Part shown: one piece after another, positions 1 through 6,857 of the stretch
Layout: each line of letters begins with the position of its first letter
Numbering within the stretch: the stretch's first letter is position 1
Assembly: GCA_937935995.1 (NCBI GenBank)
Contig: CALGXF010000037.1
Span: 1-15,189 of the forward strand
Origin: an uncultured Alphaproteobacteria bacterium
GTDB lineage: Bacteria; Pseudomonadota; Alphaproteobacteria; CAAHEQ01; UBA3637
Direction of reading: 5' to 3'
DNA length: 15,189 bases
The notes under the pieces: generated by a model
What the model saw: only the letters and a program-made list of their open reading frames with translations
What the model was told of the DNA's origin: nothing
Databases searched by the model: none
Translations under genes and position numbers: made by a program

Positions 1-11
1 TCTTCCGATCT
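1..11. other. Residual Illumina adapter sequence (assembly artefact)
   Basis: The first 11 bases, TCTTCCGATCT, are identical to the 3' end shared by the standard Illumina TruSeq adapters. They sit flush with base 1 and run straight into GGGGG, so they are best read as untrimmed adapter at a contig end, not genomic DNA. No matching adapter is visible at the right end. Anything inferred from bases 1 to about 16, such as a -35 box, is unreliable. Confidence 0.9.
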
Positions 12-16
12 GGGGG

Positions 17-57
17 TATGATACAATAAAAATAGAAACTGAAAAGTTTCTTATTTT
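17..57 (+). promoter_or_regulatory. Possible -10 box and 5' stem-loop ahead of the first gene
   Basis: TATGAT at 17-22 is a good -10 match, but any -35 box would fall in the adapter or beyond the contig end. At 34-51 lies a perfect 7-bp stem (AGAAACT/AGTTTCT) closed by a GAAA tetraloop and followed by TATTTT. It could be a weak terminator of a lost upstream gene, or a 5' UTR hairpin or attenuator of the gene starting at 83. The sequence alone does not decide between them. Confidence 0.4.
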
Positions 58-82
58 AACAGTCTTGGAAAGGAGTTAGAAA

Positions 83-742
83 ATGATTTTAGATGTTTTA
101 AGAAAAATGACGGGTTTGGCAGCGCTGAAACCCGTTCGGACAGCAGAAAAAAATAATCCTGCAATTGCGGAATACCGAAAAATAGATGACCGCCAATTGG
201 CTTTTGCATTGGGCGAGATGTACAATACAGTCGCTACAATCGGGTTAAATTGTAAGAAGGGGATTTCTTCGGATCAAAAAACGCAAGATTATTTAAAAGA
301 AGTCGCACGGTACGCACCGGCTTTGGTTGCTGTGGCGCAGGAACGGGCAAAAGCCAAAGGTATAAAGGTGCCAAGCTATGCGCCGTCCAAAGTAATGAGT
401 TTTCCTTTGACCCCCGGCAATGGTATTTTGGGGTCTTGCGAGTCACGTTTATTGGAACTTTGCAGTGTTTTCCCGGGAGTAGACAAAGTTTTTGTCGAAC
501 GGAATAAAGCGTGGAGAGACGGTAAAGATTTCGTGCAGCCCTTGCCTGGAAACAGAAAATTGGTAGAAACGCCGTATAATAATCTCAATTTTGCTTTCCC
601 CCGTCAGCTTGACGGCAGCTATCATATCGCTTCCGTTGAACCTTTTACAAAGCCTGAAAATCTGTCATCGATAGGTATTTACTCCGAACGAGAAATGGCT
701 ATCGCGCGGGCTCGGGTTGAAAGAGCTTGCCGAAATCTGTAG
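83..742 (+). CDS. Unrecognised 219-residue soluble protein
   Basis: I do not recognise this family. The ATG is supported by a strong GGAAAGGAG ribosome site ending 7 bases upstream. The product has no signal peptide and no long hydrophobic segment, so it is probably cytoplasmic. The N-terminal half (about 1-95) looks helical and rich in Lys/Ala. The middle and C-terminal half has many Pro, Gly and aromatic residues (about 96-195), then a short Arg/Glu-rich helix (about 200-217). There are four Cys (57, 119, 127, 216) but no CxxC or other metal pattern. The gene is followed at once by a hairpin terminator, so it appears monocistronic and separate from the autotransporter gene downstream. Reading-frame quality, ribosome site and terminator make it a real gene; its function is unknown. 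Confidence 0.8.
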   Translation: MILDVLRKMTGLAALKPVRTAEKNNPAIAEYRKIDDRQLAFALGEMYNTVATIGLNCKKGISSDQKTQDYLKEVARYAPALVAVAQERAKAKGIKVPSYAPSKVMSFPLTPGNGILGSCESRLLELCSVFPGVDKVFVERNKAWRDGKDFVQPLPGNRKLVETPYNNLNFAFPRQLDGSYHIASVEPFTKPENLSSIGIYSEREMAIARARVERACRNL

Positions 743-767
743 AAGGAGCGATGAAAGCAACTCACAT

Positions 768-806
768 AGAAAAGTTCGTTTTGTTTTTAACAAAGCGAAC
801 TTTTCT
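768..806 (+). terminator. Hairpin terminator after the first gene
   Basis: AGAAAAGTTCG (768-778) pairs perfectly with CGAACTTTTCT (796-806). The stem continues inward by five more pairs, one of them G-U, to a 7-base loop (784-790). The A-rich 5' arm and T-rich 3' arm (TTTTCTT) fit an intrinsic terminator 26 bases after the stop of the first gene. The U tract outside the stem is weak. Confidence 0.7.
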
Positions 807-943
807 TATAACGAATCGAGTCTCTCAAAAAATTTCAATTTTATTGTGTCTTCAATCAAAAAATTGGATTTTGTATTCATAAAAGAACGGTAAGTTTCTT
901 TTTGGTTGATTGCGGAGTTTCAACTGTTAAGAGAAGTCACCCT

Positions 944-990
944 AGGTTTTCTCTGAAGTGTCGGGGGGGGGGGGTATTGGCTGAAAACCT
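944..990. repeat. Inverted repeat bracketing the poly-G tract
   Basis: AGGTTTTC (944-951) and GAAAACCT (983-990) are perfect reverse complements, extendable outward by a G-T and a C-G pair (942-992). The 31-base interval between the arms contains the whole G12 run. It could be a regulator site with two half-sites whose spacing the G tract sets, or a cruciform or hairpin. Eight-base arms can arise by chance in AT-rich DNA. Confidence 0.4.
963..974. repeat. Homopolymeric G12 tract, candidate phase-variation switch
   Basis: Twelve consecutive G at 963-974 lie in otherwise AT-rich intergenic DNA. The tract ends 51 bases upstream of the predicted -35 box of the autotransporter and 112 bases before its ATG. 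It is outside the reading frame, because an in-frame stop lies at 1027-1029. If its length varies by slipped-strand mispairing, the effect would be on transcription, by changing spacing or topology upstream of the promoter, and not on the frame. Confidence 0.6.
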
Positions 991-1003
991 GGCAAAAAAA
1001 ATG

Positions 1004-1022
1004 TTTTTGATGCATCTAAAAA
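1004..1022. promoter_or_regulatory. Near-palindrome just upstream of the -35 box, possible operator
   Basis: GATGCATC (1009-1016) is a perfect 8-bp palindrome flanked by TTTTT on the left and, after one extra T, AAAAA on the right. It ends 3 bases before the predicted -35 hexamer. The position suits a regulator or an AT-rich UP-like element. An A8 run (994-1001) precedes it. Confidence 0.35.
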
Positions 1023-1025
1023 GTG

Positions 1026-1053
1026 TTGACTTTCGTATTGGATAGGAAATAAT
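1026..1053 (+). promoter_or_regulatory. Sigma70-like promoter of the autotransporter gene
   Basis: TTGACT (1026-1031, 5 of 6 to consensus) and AATAAT (1048-1053, 5 of 6) are separated by 16 bases. Transcription would start near 1060, leaving a short leader of about 27 bases that holds the AAGGAG ribosome site. This is the only strong promoter match in the gap. Confidence 0.65.
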
Positions 1054-1086
1054 AGGGACAGGTTTCATAAAAAAAGGAGAAGATAT

Positions 1087-4000
1087 ATGAAATACTCAAA
1101 TACAACTATTCGCGAACTGAATGCACGATATAGAAGTGTTTTGAAAAAATGCTTCATGCTGAATGCGATGGTTTTGATGGGATTGGCTTCTAATACTGCT
1201 TTTGCCGGTGATTATGATAACTTACATACATTGACACCGGAAACGGCAAATATGGGAACTGTTACAATTGAAAATGAACATGTAACATCTGAATATGGTT
1301 CTGTTTATATTGTTCCTAACGGTGTGACGGGCGTGATTGGGGAAAACTCTGTCATCAGAAATAATACAGCCGGCATCGGAACGATTGGTGTTTCTAAAAA
1401 AGAAGGGGTTCTTCAGGTTGGTTCCGGAACTGTTTTTGAAAACAATACGGCAAAATATGACGGCGGGGCAATCGGTAACTACGGTGGTGCCATTATCGCC
1501 GATAACGTGACCTTTACGGGCAACAAAGCACAAACGGGTTCTTCTGATAGCCAAGCAATCGGCGGTGGTGCTATTTCTCTTGGAATTGATGCCCACACAA
1601 CGATTACCGGAAGCACTTTCACGAACAATACCTCTGGTTACAGCGGTGGGGCAATCGGAACACGCAAAACGTTGCAAGATTCTGAAGTGGCGGATGCTGA
1701 AACACGCAACAGCTTGACCATTGAAAATTCTGTTTTCAAAGGAAACGAAGCGTTGGGAACAGTGACCGACACGTCGGATAAAAACCTTTTGTCTTCCGGG
1801 AATGGCGGTGCCATTGCAAATACATTTGCAACAACACGTATTTCCGGCACAACGTTCGATGGAAACAAAGCGCTGAATAGCGGTGGTGCGATTTTTAACA
1901 TGCCGTTTGAAAATGCTAAATCGACAGCTTTTTATGATGTCGGCGGTGCAATGACTTTGTCTGACTCTACGTTTTCAAATAACTCTGCCGGTAAAAACGG
2001 CGGCGCGATTTTTAACGGCGGCGATATGACAATTGACGGCGGTTCGTTTAGCAATAATACAGCGACGTCTTATTTCTCCGGTGGTGGGGCTATTTTCAAC
2101 CAAGGTTCCTTGACAATCAGCAACGGGACTGTTTTTGAAAACAACTCTGCTTATGTCGGGGGTGCTATTTCTGATGTGTATGATGTTGCGGCTCAAACAA
2201 CAATCAGCGGCGCTCAATTTAATAACAACCACAGCATTTGGGATGGCGGCGCTTTGGCGGCTTATGCAAAAGTGGATGTTTCCGATACGGTATTTTCCGG
2301 CAACACGGCTGCCGTAACTGTTGACGGTGTGACGGGAGATCCGTCTTATTCTGATGGCGGTGGGGCTATCATGGTTGGCGGAACATCCGATGTCAGCTTA
2401 ACAAATGTTCAATTTATCGGTAATGAATCGGGCGTTCGTGGTGGTGCTATTTCCGCAAGACATGGCAAAGATCGTACATTGACAATGGATACGGTTGAAT
2501 TCACTAACAACAAAGCCGGTAACTTCGGTGGTGCTATTGCGAGCATTTATCAAGGTGCCGTTGATGTTAAAAATGGTCAATTTACGGGAAATGAAGCGGC
2601 GAAAGCAGGCGGTGCGATTTATATTGGTGTTGATACCAACTATGGCGCTGTCGGCGGTGTGACCAGTACAAACCACGGTACTTTGAACTTGAGCGGTGAA
2701 AACGTCTTTACGGGCAACACGGCCGGTGAAAAGGGTGGTGCGATTTACGCCGATGAAGGTGCGACGTCAAATTTATTGGGTGTCAACACATTTGAAAATA
2801 ACCAAGCTGAAGACGGTGGTGCTGTTTTCAATATGGGAACAATGACAATCGGTGACGGTGTTCGGTTTGCGGGCAATGCTTCAACCAATAATGGCGGGGC
2901 TATTTATAATGATAAAAATGCTTCTTTAACCATTGGCAATAACGCGACTTTCCATGATAATATGTTAATTGATAACGGCGCTAATCATGGGACAGATATC
3001 TACAACAACGGTGGTACGGTCATTATGGGCGACAATCTGACAGTATCTCGGAGTGAAGGATATACATCGGAACACGATTGTGCATTTATGAATAAAGCCG
3101 GTAGCACAATGACGATTGGTCAAAATGCTTTGTTTAAAAATGTTTCAGAAGTTTTGATAACAGAAAGCGGTACTTATTCTATCGGGAACAATGCCCGCTT
3201 TGAAGGTGTCGGAAACGGTTTTTCAAACTGGGGTGGTCAAATCACTTTGGGCGATAATGCGACATTCTTGAATGGAACGGCTCGTGCATTGCAAAATGCG
3301 AGTAACACAACCGGTTCGATAACTGTCGGTGCAAATGCCGTTTTTGACGGAAACACGGATGTGAATGAAGTTAATGGCGGCGGTACGGTTATCTTTAACG
3401 GTGACAAAGCAAGCATGACTTTCGGTGACGGATTTATTGCGAGAAATAATCGTGCAGAAAAAGGAAACTCTGTCATTTATAACGGAACAAACAGTACGTT
3501 GGTCTTTAATGGGGCCTCAACGTTTGAAAACAATGGAACAGCCAACAAATCGGGTGTCATCAGAAACTGGGGTACGTTGACTTTTGATGGTGCCGCCACA
3601 TTTACTGGGAACTCGGCTGCGTCCGATGGAGGAGCTCTTTTCAATGGCGAAGATGCAACGGTTACGTTTAACAGTGATGCGACATTTACTGGAAATTCGG
3701 CCGGAAATGTACCTAATGACATTCAAAATAACGGAACGTTGACTTTTGCAAGCGGAACAGCAACAATTGGCAGCGGCGTTGCCGGAACTGGTGCTTTGAA
3801 TATCGGTAGCGGAGCAACTCTGGACATCGGTACGGCGAAAGTTGTTCAAGATTCCATTACGTTTGATGCGGGTTCAACTTTGAAAGCAAACTTGTTGAAT
3901 ACGTCTTCTTACGGTTCTTTGGAAGCAAATACGATTGCCGGTAACGGAGCAAAATTGAATTTAACGGTCGGTGCGGCCGGTGAATATCAGATTGCTGTCG

Positions 4001-5184
4001 GGGAAGGAGCTGATTCATTTGCTGAAGCAGAGGTTGATTCATCTAGCTTGTATGACATTGTGAAAACATCTGAAGACAGCAATACACTGACGTATACGGC
4101 TTCGGTAAAGGCGGCGGAAGATATTGCAAGTGATGCAGGTGTTTCGACACAAACAGCGTCTGTTTTAAGCACTTTGGCGAATGCTTCGAATGACACGGCA
4201 AGTCAGATTGCATTGAATATGCAAAATGAATTGGCGGCCGGAAATAATGATACTGTTGAAAGTGCGGCGAAAGATTTGGCGCCGACGGATACAGCGACGG
4301 TTCATTCTGTGGCGACGTCGGTACACAGCCAAATTTTAAGTGCTGTGAATAACCGGTTGGCAACTCCGGTAATGGGACGTTCCGGCGGTGATTTGAATGC
4401 CAAGTTCGGTCCGTGGGTTCAAGGGTTGTATAATAAATCCAAACAAGACAGCTCTTCTTCAACGACGGGTTTCCGTGGTTACACACAAGGGGTTGCGTTT
4501 GGGTTGGATACCTTAATCAATGATGTATATACGGTTGGTGTCGGGTATGCCTACAATGCAACTGATGTCAAGAGCGGTGGTCGGAAAACCGATATTTACG
4601 GTCACAACTTCTTCGTTTACGGGGAATATCAACCGAATGCGTGGTTCGTGAACGGTACCGTTAACTACAGCACTTCTGACTACAAAGAACACAGAAATGT
4701 TGTCGGCGTCGGTGTCACGGGCAAGTATGATGTGGATACGTGGGGCGGTCAAGTGATGACCGGTTATGATATGGCTTCCGGTTTCACACCCAAAGCCGGA
4801 CTGCGTTACTTGCACATCAAACAAGACAGCTATACGGATACGGCCGGTCAACAAGTTAAAACGGATAACACCGATTTGTTGACAGCAGTGGCTGGTGTGA
4901 ACTATGCGTATGACTTTGTTGAAAAAGATTATACGTTGACGCCAGAAGTTCGACTTGCCGCGACCTATGACATTGTTTCCGATAACACGGATGCAACAGT
5001 GTTCATGGGAACAGGGTCTTACACGACTTCCGGTAAACGGTTGCCACGTTTCGGTGTTGAAGCTGGTGTCGGTGTTACGATGAATATGTTTGAGGCGTTA
5101 GATGTCAGTTTGAATTATGACGCCGGTATCCGTCGTGACTACACAAGCCACACGGGAACGGTTAAGTTCAAATATAATTTCTAA
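1087..5184 (+). CDS. Pmp-like autotransporter (type Va) surface protein
   Basis: A classical autotransporter of 1365 residues. Residues 1-40 form a long signal peptide with an extended N-region and a KKC step before the hydrophobic core, with likely cleavage after AFA(40). The passenger (41 to about 1000) is built of imperfect repeats, each ending in an FxxN motif and a GGA(I/L/V/M) motif. About 21 FxxN and 19 GGA motifs occur between residues 117 and 870, with a degenerate stretch lacking GGAI around 630-840. This pairing defines chlamydial Pmp proteins and predicts a right-handed beta-helix. A helical Ala/Ser/Asp-rich linker (about 1010-1100) leads to a barrel domain (about 1103-1365) with alternating aromatic strands and C-terminal YNF, the usual outer-membrane assembly signal. 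Only one Cys (665) lies in the mature protein. No protease triad or other catalytic motif was seen; adhesion or immune variation is the likely role. Expression may be phase-variable through the upstream G12 tract. Confidence 0.93.
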   Translation: MKYSNTTIRELNARYRSVLKKCFMLNAMVLMGLASNTAFAGDYDNLHTLTPETANMGTVTIENEHVTSEYGSVYIVPNGVTGVIGENSVIRNNTAGIGTIGVSKKEGVLQVGSGTVFENNTAKYDGGAIGNYGGAIIADNVTFTGNKAQTGSSDSQAIGGGAISLGIDAHTTITGSTFTNNTSGYSGGAIGTRKTLQDSEVADAETRNSLTIENSVFKGNEALGTVTDTSDKNLLSSGNGGAIANTFATTRISGTTFDGNKALNSGGAIFNMPFENAKSTAFYDVGGAMTLSDSTFSNNSAGKNGGAIFNGGDMTIDGGSFSNNTATSYFSGGGAIFNQGSLTISNGTVFENNSAYVGGAISDVYDVAAQTTISGAQFNNNHSIWDGGALAAYAKVDVSDTVFSGNTAAVTVDGVTGDPSYSDGGGAIMVGGTSDVSLTNVQFIGNESGVRGGAISARHGKDRTLTMDTVEFTNNKAGNFGGAIASIYQGAVDVKNGQFTGNEAAKAGGAIYIGVDTNYGAVGGVTSTNHGTLNLSGENVFTGNTAGEKGGAIYADEGATSNLLGVNTFENNQAEDGGAVFNMGTMTIGDGVRFAGNASTNNGGAIYNDKNASLTIGNNATFHDNMLIDNGANHGTDIYNNGGTVIMGDNLTVSRSEGYTSEHDCAFMNKAGSTMTIGQNALFKNVSEVLITESGTYSIGNNARFEGVGNGFSNWGGQITLGDNATFLNGTARALQNASNTTGSITVGANAVFDGNTDVNEVNGGGTVIFNGDKASMTFGDGFIARNNRAEKGNSVIYNGTNSTLVFNGASTFENNGTANKSGVIRNWGTLTFDGAATFTGNSAASDGGALFNGEDATVTFNSDATFTGNSAGNVPNDIQNNGTLTFASGTATIGSGVAGTGALNIGSGATLDIGTAKVVQDSITFDAGSTLKANLLNTSSYGSLEANTIAGNGAKLNLTVGAAGEYQIAVGEGADSFAEAEVDSSSLYDIVKTSEDSNTLTYTASVKAAEDIASDAGVSTQTASVLSTLANASNDTASQIALNMQNELAAGNNDTVESAAKDLAPTDTATVHSVATSVHSQILSAVNNRLATPVMGRSGGDLNAKFGPWVQGLYNKSKQDSSSSTTGFRGYTQGVAFGLDTLINDVYTVGVGYAYNATDVKSGGRKTDIYGHNFFVYGEYQPNAWFVNGTVNYSTSDYKEHRNVVGVGVTGKYDVDTWGGQVMTGYDMASGFTPKAGLRYLHIKQDSYTDTAGQQVKTDNTDLLTAVAGVNYAYDFVEKDYTLTPEVRLAATYDIVSDNTDATVFMGTGSYTTSGKRLPRFGVEAGVGVTMNMFEALDVSLNYDAGIRRDYTSHTGTVKFKYNF
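1435..3696 (+). repeat. Coding repeats: FxxN and GGAI motifs of the passenger
   Basis: The repeats cover codons 117-870. The protein repeats are irregular in length, and some are still similar at DNA level. The 18 bases at 1882-1899 and 1999-2016 differ at two positions (GGYGGYGCGATTTTTAAC). The 20 bases at 3598-3617 and 3682-3701 match at 18 positions and lie exactly 84 bases (28 codons) apart. Recombination between such copies would delete or duplicate whole codons without breaking the frame. Confidence 0.8.
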
Positions 5185-5202
5185 TTTATATTTGGAGGAA
5201 GG

Positions 5203-5226
5203 AAAAGGCTCCTTTGGGAGCCTTTT
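5203..5226. terminator. Bidirectional terminator shared by the autotransporter and MFS genes
   Basis: AAAAGGCTCC (5203-5212) and GGAGCCTTTT (5217-5226) form a perfect 10-bp stem with a TTTG loop. The A-rich 5' arm and T-rich 3' arm are symmetrical, so the hairpin can end transcription in either direction. It sits 18 bases after the autotransporter stop and 7 bases past the MFS stop on the other strand. Confidence 0.88.
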
Positions 5227-5233
5227 CTTAATT

Positions 5234-6730
5234 TTAGACGGCTTTGTTGAGATTTTTATCTTTTTGCAAGTCGTCTTTATATTTTTTGCGCGACAAAAAC
5301 AGAAAAACTTTTTGTGGCAGTTGATAAGACGCAGAAACACTTCTGGAGAAAAGCGACAAGAAAGAAGAAATAACAACTTTTTCATTCACTTCTCCTTCTT
5401 CCTTAACGGCCTTCAACAAGCTTAAGGACAGCAAAGCTAAAACCGTTGCCCCAAAAAAGAAAAAGTCCCAATGTTGCATGACCAACAAATGGAAATCCTT
5501 TGTTGTGTCGGGTGTTGTCCAATTTAAAATTAAAGAAAGCTTTTTTTCAATGAAATAGTCCGCAAAAAAGCCTCCGATAATCGGCGCAATTCCGGCCATA
5601 AAAGCATTTACCATGCCATTGACGGATAAATAGACGGCAGCACTGCCTTTGGGTGCCAGCTTTAATGTAATATTGCCGGTTGCCAAAGTAACTCCCGATT
5701 GTGAAATGCCTATCAGCATATAAATAAAAACCAACAGCGGGATGGTGATTGTATCCTCAACGGGAAAAGAGGTGAACAAAAATAAGAAAATGGCTAAAAC
5801 ATACAAAGGGCAGGTAACCAGTAAAACGGATTTATTGCTGAACATGTCCGCCAATTTTCCCCACGATCCCATCACGAGCACGCTTGTGACTTGACTGACG
5901 GTTACCAATATCAAAACAAGGCTGACGCTTAATTTTAATTGTTCTAATATGTAGACAGAGAAAAACGGTACAGCCAGATTAATCGAAAAGTTCCAAAAAC
6001 CCAAAAAAACCATCAATAATGAAAAATTTCGGTCATGAAAGACTTTTTTAATTTTAGTAAAAAAGTGTTCATCCAATGTATCGGCTTCCATCGGTGGTTC
6101 TTGAATTCGATAATAAACATAGATGCTGTAAACACCCAATAAAAAGGCAATAAAAGCAAGGATGCTATAAAAGTCATTTGCCGGGAAAGGCCATACTTTT
6201 AAGATAACGGCCATTGAGAGCGATGCCACAAGTGAAGCGATAACCATCATGGTCAGTCTTTTTGAAAAAAAGCGCCCGAGCGTTTGCGGCGGAACCAAAT
6301 CTTTCATCCAAGAATTCCAAGCACTGCCGGCAAAGCTGCTGGCGAAATAGCGAATGGTGTATAAAAACGCCAGCACATAAGCGGCTCCGGGTGTTTGCGG
6401 AAAAAGAGCCAGCCACGCAATAAAAAAGAACGAAGCGCGTCCGATCATTGAAATGCTGGTGCAAACCAATTTCCTTTTCCGGATTTTTTCGGTTAAATAA
6501 GCACCTGGAAATTGCGCTAAATTGCTCAACAACGGCAAAGCAACCATGTAACCGATTAAGGCGTTGGGCGCTTTCATCAACAAAGCCAGCGCAATTAAAA
6601 TCGGGCCGGCTGTTAAGCTTTCCAATAGCTGGGCGACAACACCGTCCTTGACAACCCACGGTAAACTTTCTTGAACTTGTTCAGCCGTTAACGTTTTCGG
6701 CCCCATTCGTTTGGTAAAAGCTGACCACAT
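5234..6730 (-). CDS. MFS transporter, 12 transmembrane helices
   Basis: An inner-membrane permease of 498 residues with about 12 hydrophobic helices (near 30-52, 56-78, 90-112, 115-136, 160-180, 188-208, 236-260, 266-288, 301-321, 327-347, 366-390, 420-441). Motif A-like loops appear after helix 2 (TEKIRKRK, 80-87) and after helix 8 (GSWGKLADMF, 288-297). The segment AWNSWMKDLVPPQTLGRFF (137-155) resembles a group of uncharacterised MFS proteins with a W-x-x-W-M-x-D-L-V-P signature. The substrate cannot be told from sequence. A charged cytoplasmic tail of about 57 residues ends the protein. The frame extends upstream to 6799, but the ATG at 6730 is preferred: it has a GGGAGGA ribosome site, begins the MFS homology, and lies after the predicted promoter. 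The gene is convergent with the autotransporter and divergent from the HD gene. Confidence 0.88.
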   Translation of the reverse strand: MWSAFTKRMGPKTLTAEQVQESLPWVVKDGVVAQLLESLTAGPILIALALLMKAPNALIGYMVALPLLSNLAQFPGAYLTEKIRKRKLVCTSISMIGRASFFFIAWLALFPQTPGAAYVLAFLYTIRYFASSFAGSAWNSWMKDLVPPQTLGRFFSKRLTMMVIASLVASLSMAVILKVWPFPANDFYSILAFIAFLLGVYSIYVYYRIQEPPMEADTLDEHFFTKIKKVFHDRNFSLLMVFLGFWNFSINLAVPFFSVYILEQLKLSVSLVLILVTVSQVTSVLVMGSWGKLADMFSNKSVLLVTCPLYVLAIFLFLFTSFPVEDTITIPLLVFIYMLIGISQSGVTLATGNITLKLAPKGSAAVYLSVNGMVNAFMAGIAPIIGGFFADYFIEKKLSLILNWTTPDTTKDFHLLVMQHWDFFFFGATVLALLSLSLLKAVKEEGEVNEKVVISSFLSLFSRSVSASYQLPQKVFLFLSRKKYKDDLQKDKNLNKAV

Positions 6731-6752
6731 TGTCCGTTCCTCCCTTTCTCGT

Positions 6753-6781
6753 AAAATAGAAGATTTTCCTGCTTTTTGCAA
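6753..6781 (-). promoter_or_regulatory. Promoter of the MFS gene
   Basis: On the minus strand, TTGCAA (6781-6776) and TATTTT (6758-6753) are 17 bases apart, each 4 of 6 to consensus. The start would be near 6746, about 16 bases before the MFS ATG, which leaves room for its ribosome site. The -35 box is part of the left arm of the inverted repeat at 6776-6810. Confidence 0.5.
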
Positions 6782-6810
6782 GCGTAGAAAAGATAACATC
6801 TTGCTTGCAA
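6776..6810. promoter_or_regulatory. Inverted repeat spanning both divergent -35 boxes, candidate operator
   Basis: TTGCAAGC (6776-6783) and GCTTGCAA (6803-6810) are perfect reverse complements separated by 19 bases. Each arm contains one of the two predicted -35 hexamers, the left for the MFS gene and the right for the HD gene. A dimeric regulator bound here could act on both genes at once. No regulator gene lies next to it. Confidence 0.45.
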
Positions 6811-6833
6811 TTCAGACAAAACATGATTATGAT
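6805..6833 (+). promoter_or_regulatory. Promoter of the HD-domain gene
   Basis: TTGCAA (6805-6810) and TATGAT (6828-6833, 5 of 6) are 17 bases apart. Transcription would start near 6840 and give a leader of about 18 bases containing GAGG (6849-6852), which supports the ATG at 6858 over the upstream ATG at 6711. Confidence 0.6.
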
Positions 6834-6857
6834 GCTCTTCAATATCACGAGGCAAGT

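Larger units (their letters stand above)
743..1086. other. 344-base intergenic region with layered regulatory structure
   Basis: No convincing gene lies here. In order it holds a terminator hairpin (768-806), about 135 bases of AT-rich DNA with nothing I can name (807-943), an inverted repeat (arms 944-951 and 983-990) enclosing a G12 tract (963-974), an A8 run (994-1001), a near-palindrome (1004-1022), a sigma70-like promoter (1026-1053) and a strong ribosome site (AAGGAG, 1074-1079) for the autotransporter. An in-frame TGA at 1027-1029 shows that the autotransporter reading frame cannot extend upstream into the G tract. Confidence 0.75.

Noticed and set aside
751..882. A 43-codon open frame right after the first gene, preceded by AGAAGGAG
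   Set aside because: The ribosome-like site is only 2 bases from the ATG, the terminator hairpin lies inside the frame, and the peptide has no domain or signal-peptide logic. It is more likely a chance frame.
1435..3696. Repetitive DNA that might suggest a CRISPR array or tandem satellite
   Set aside because: The repeats are irregular, stay in frame and encode FxxN/GGAI protein motifs; there are no constant direct repeats with unique spacers.
1222..4854. Several antisense open frames of 80-150 codons within the autotransporter gene
   Set aside because: They mirror the repeat composition of the sense strand, lack ribosome sites, and encode no recognisable protein.
6731..6799. Longer N-terminus for the MFS gene, starting at 6799
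   Set aside because: The extension crosses the predicted promoter and has no ribosome site; the ATG at 6730 has GGGAGGA and begins the family homology.
6711..6857. Longer N-terminus for the HD gene, starting at 6711
   Set aside because: It would begin inside the divergent MFS gene and upstream of the gene's own promoter; the ATG at 6858 has GAGG at a proper distance.
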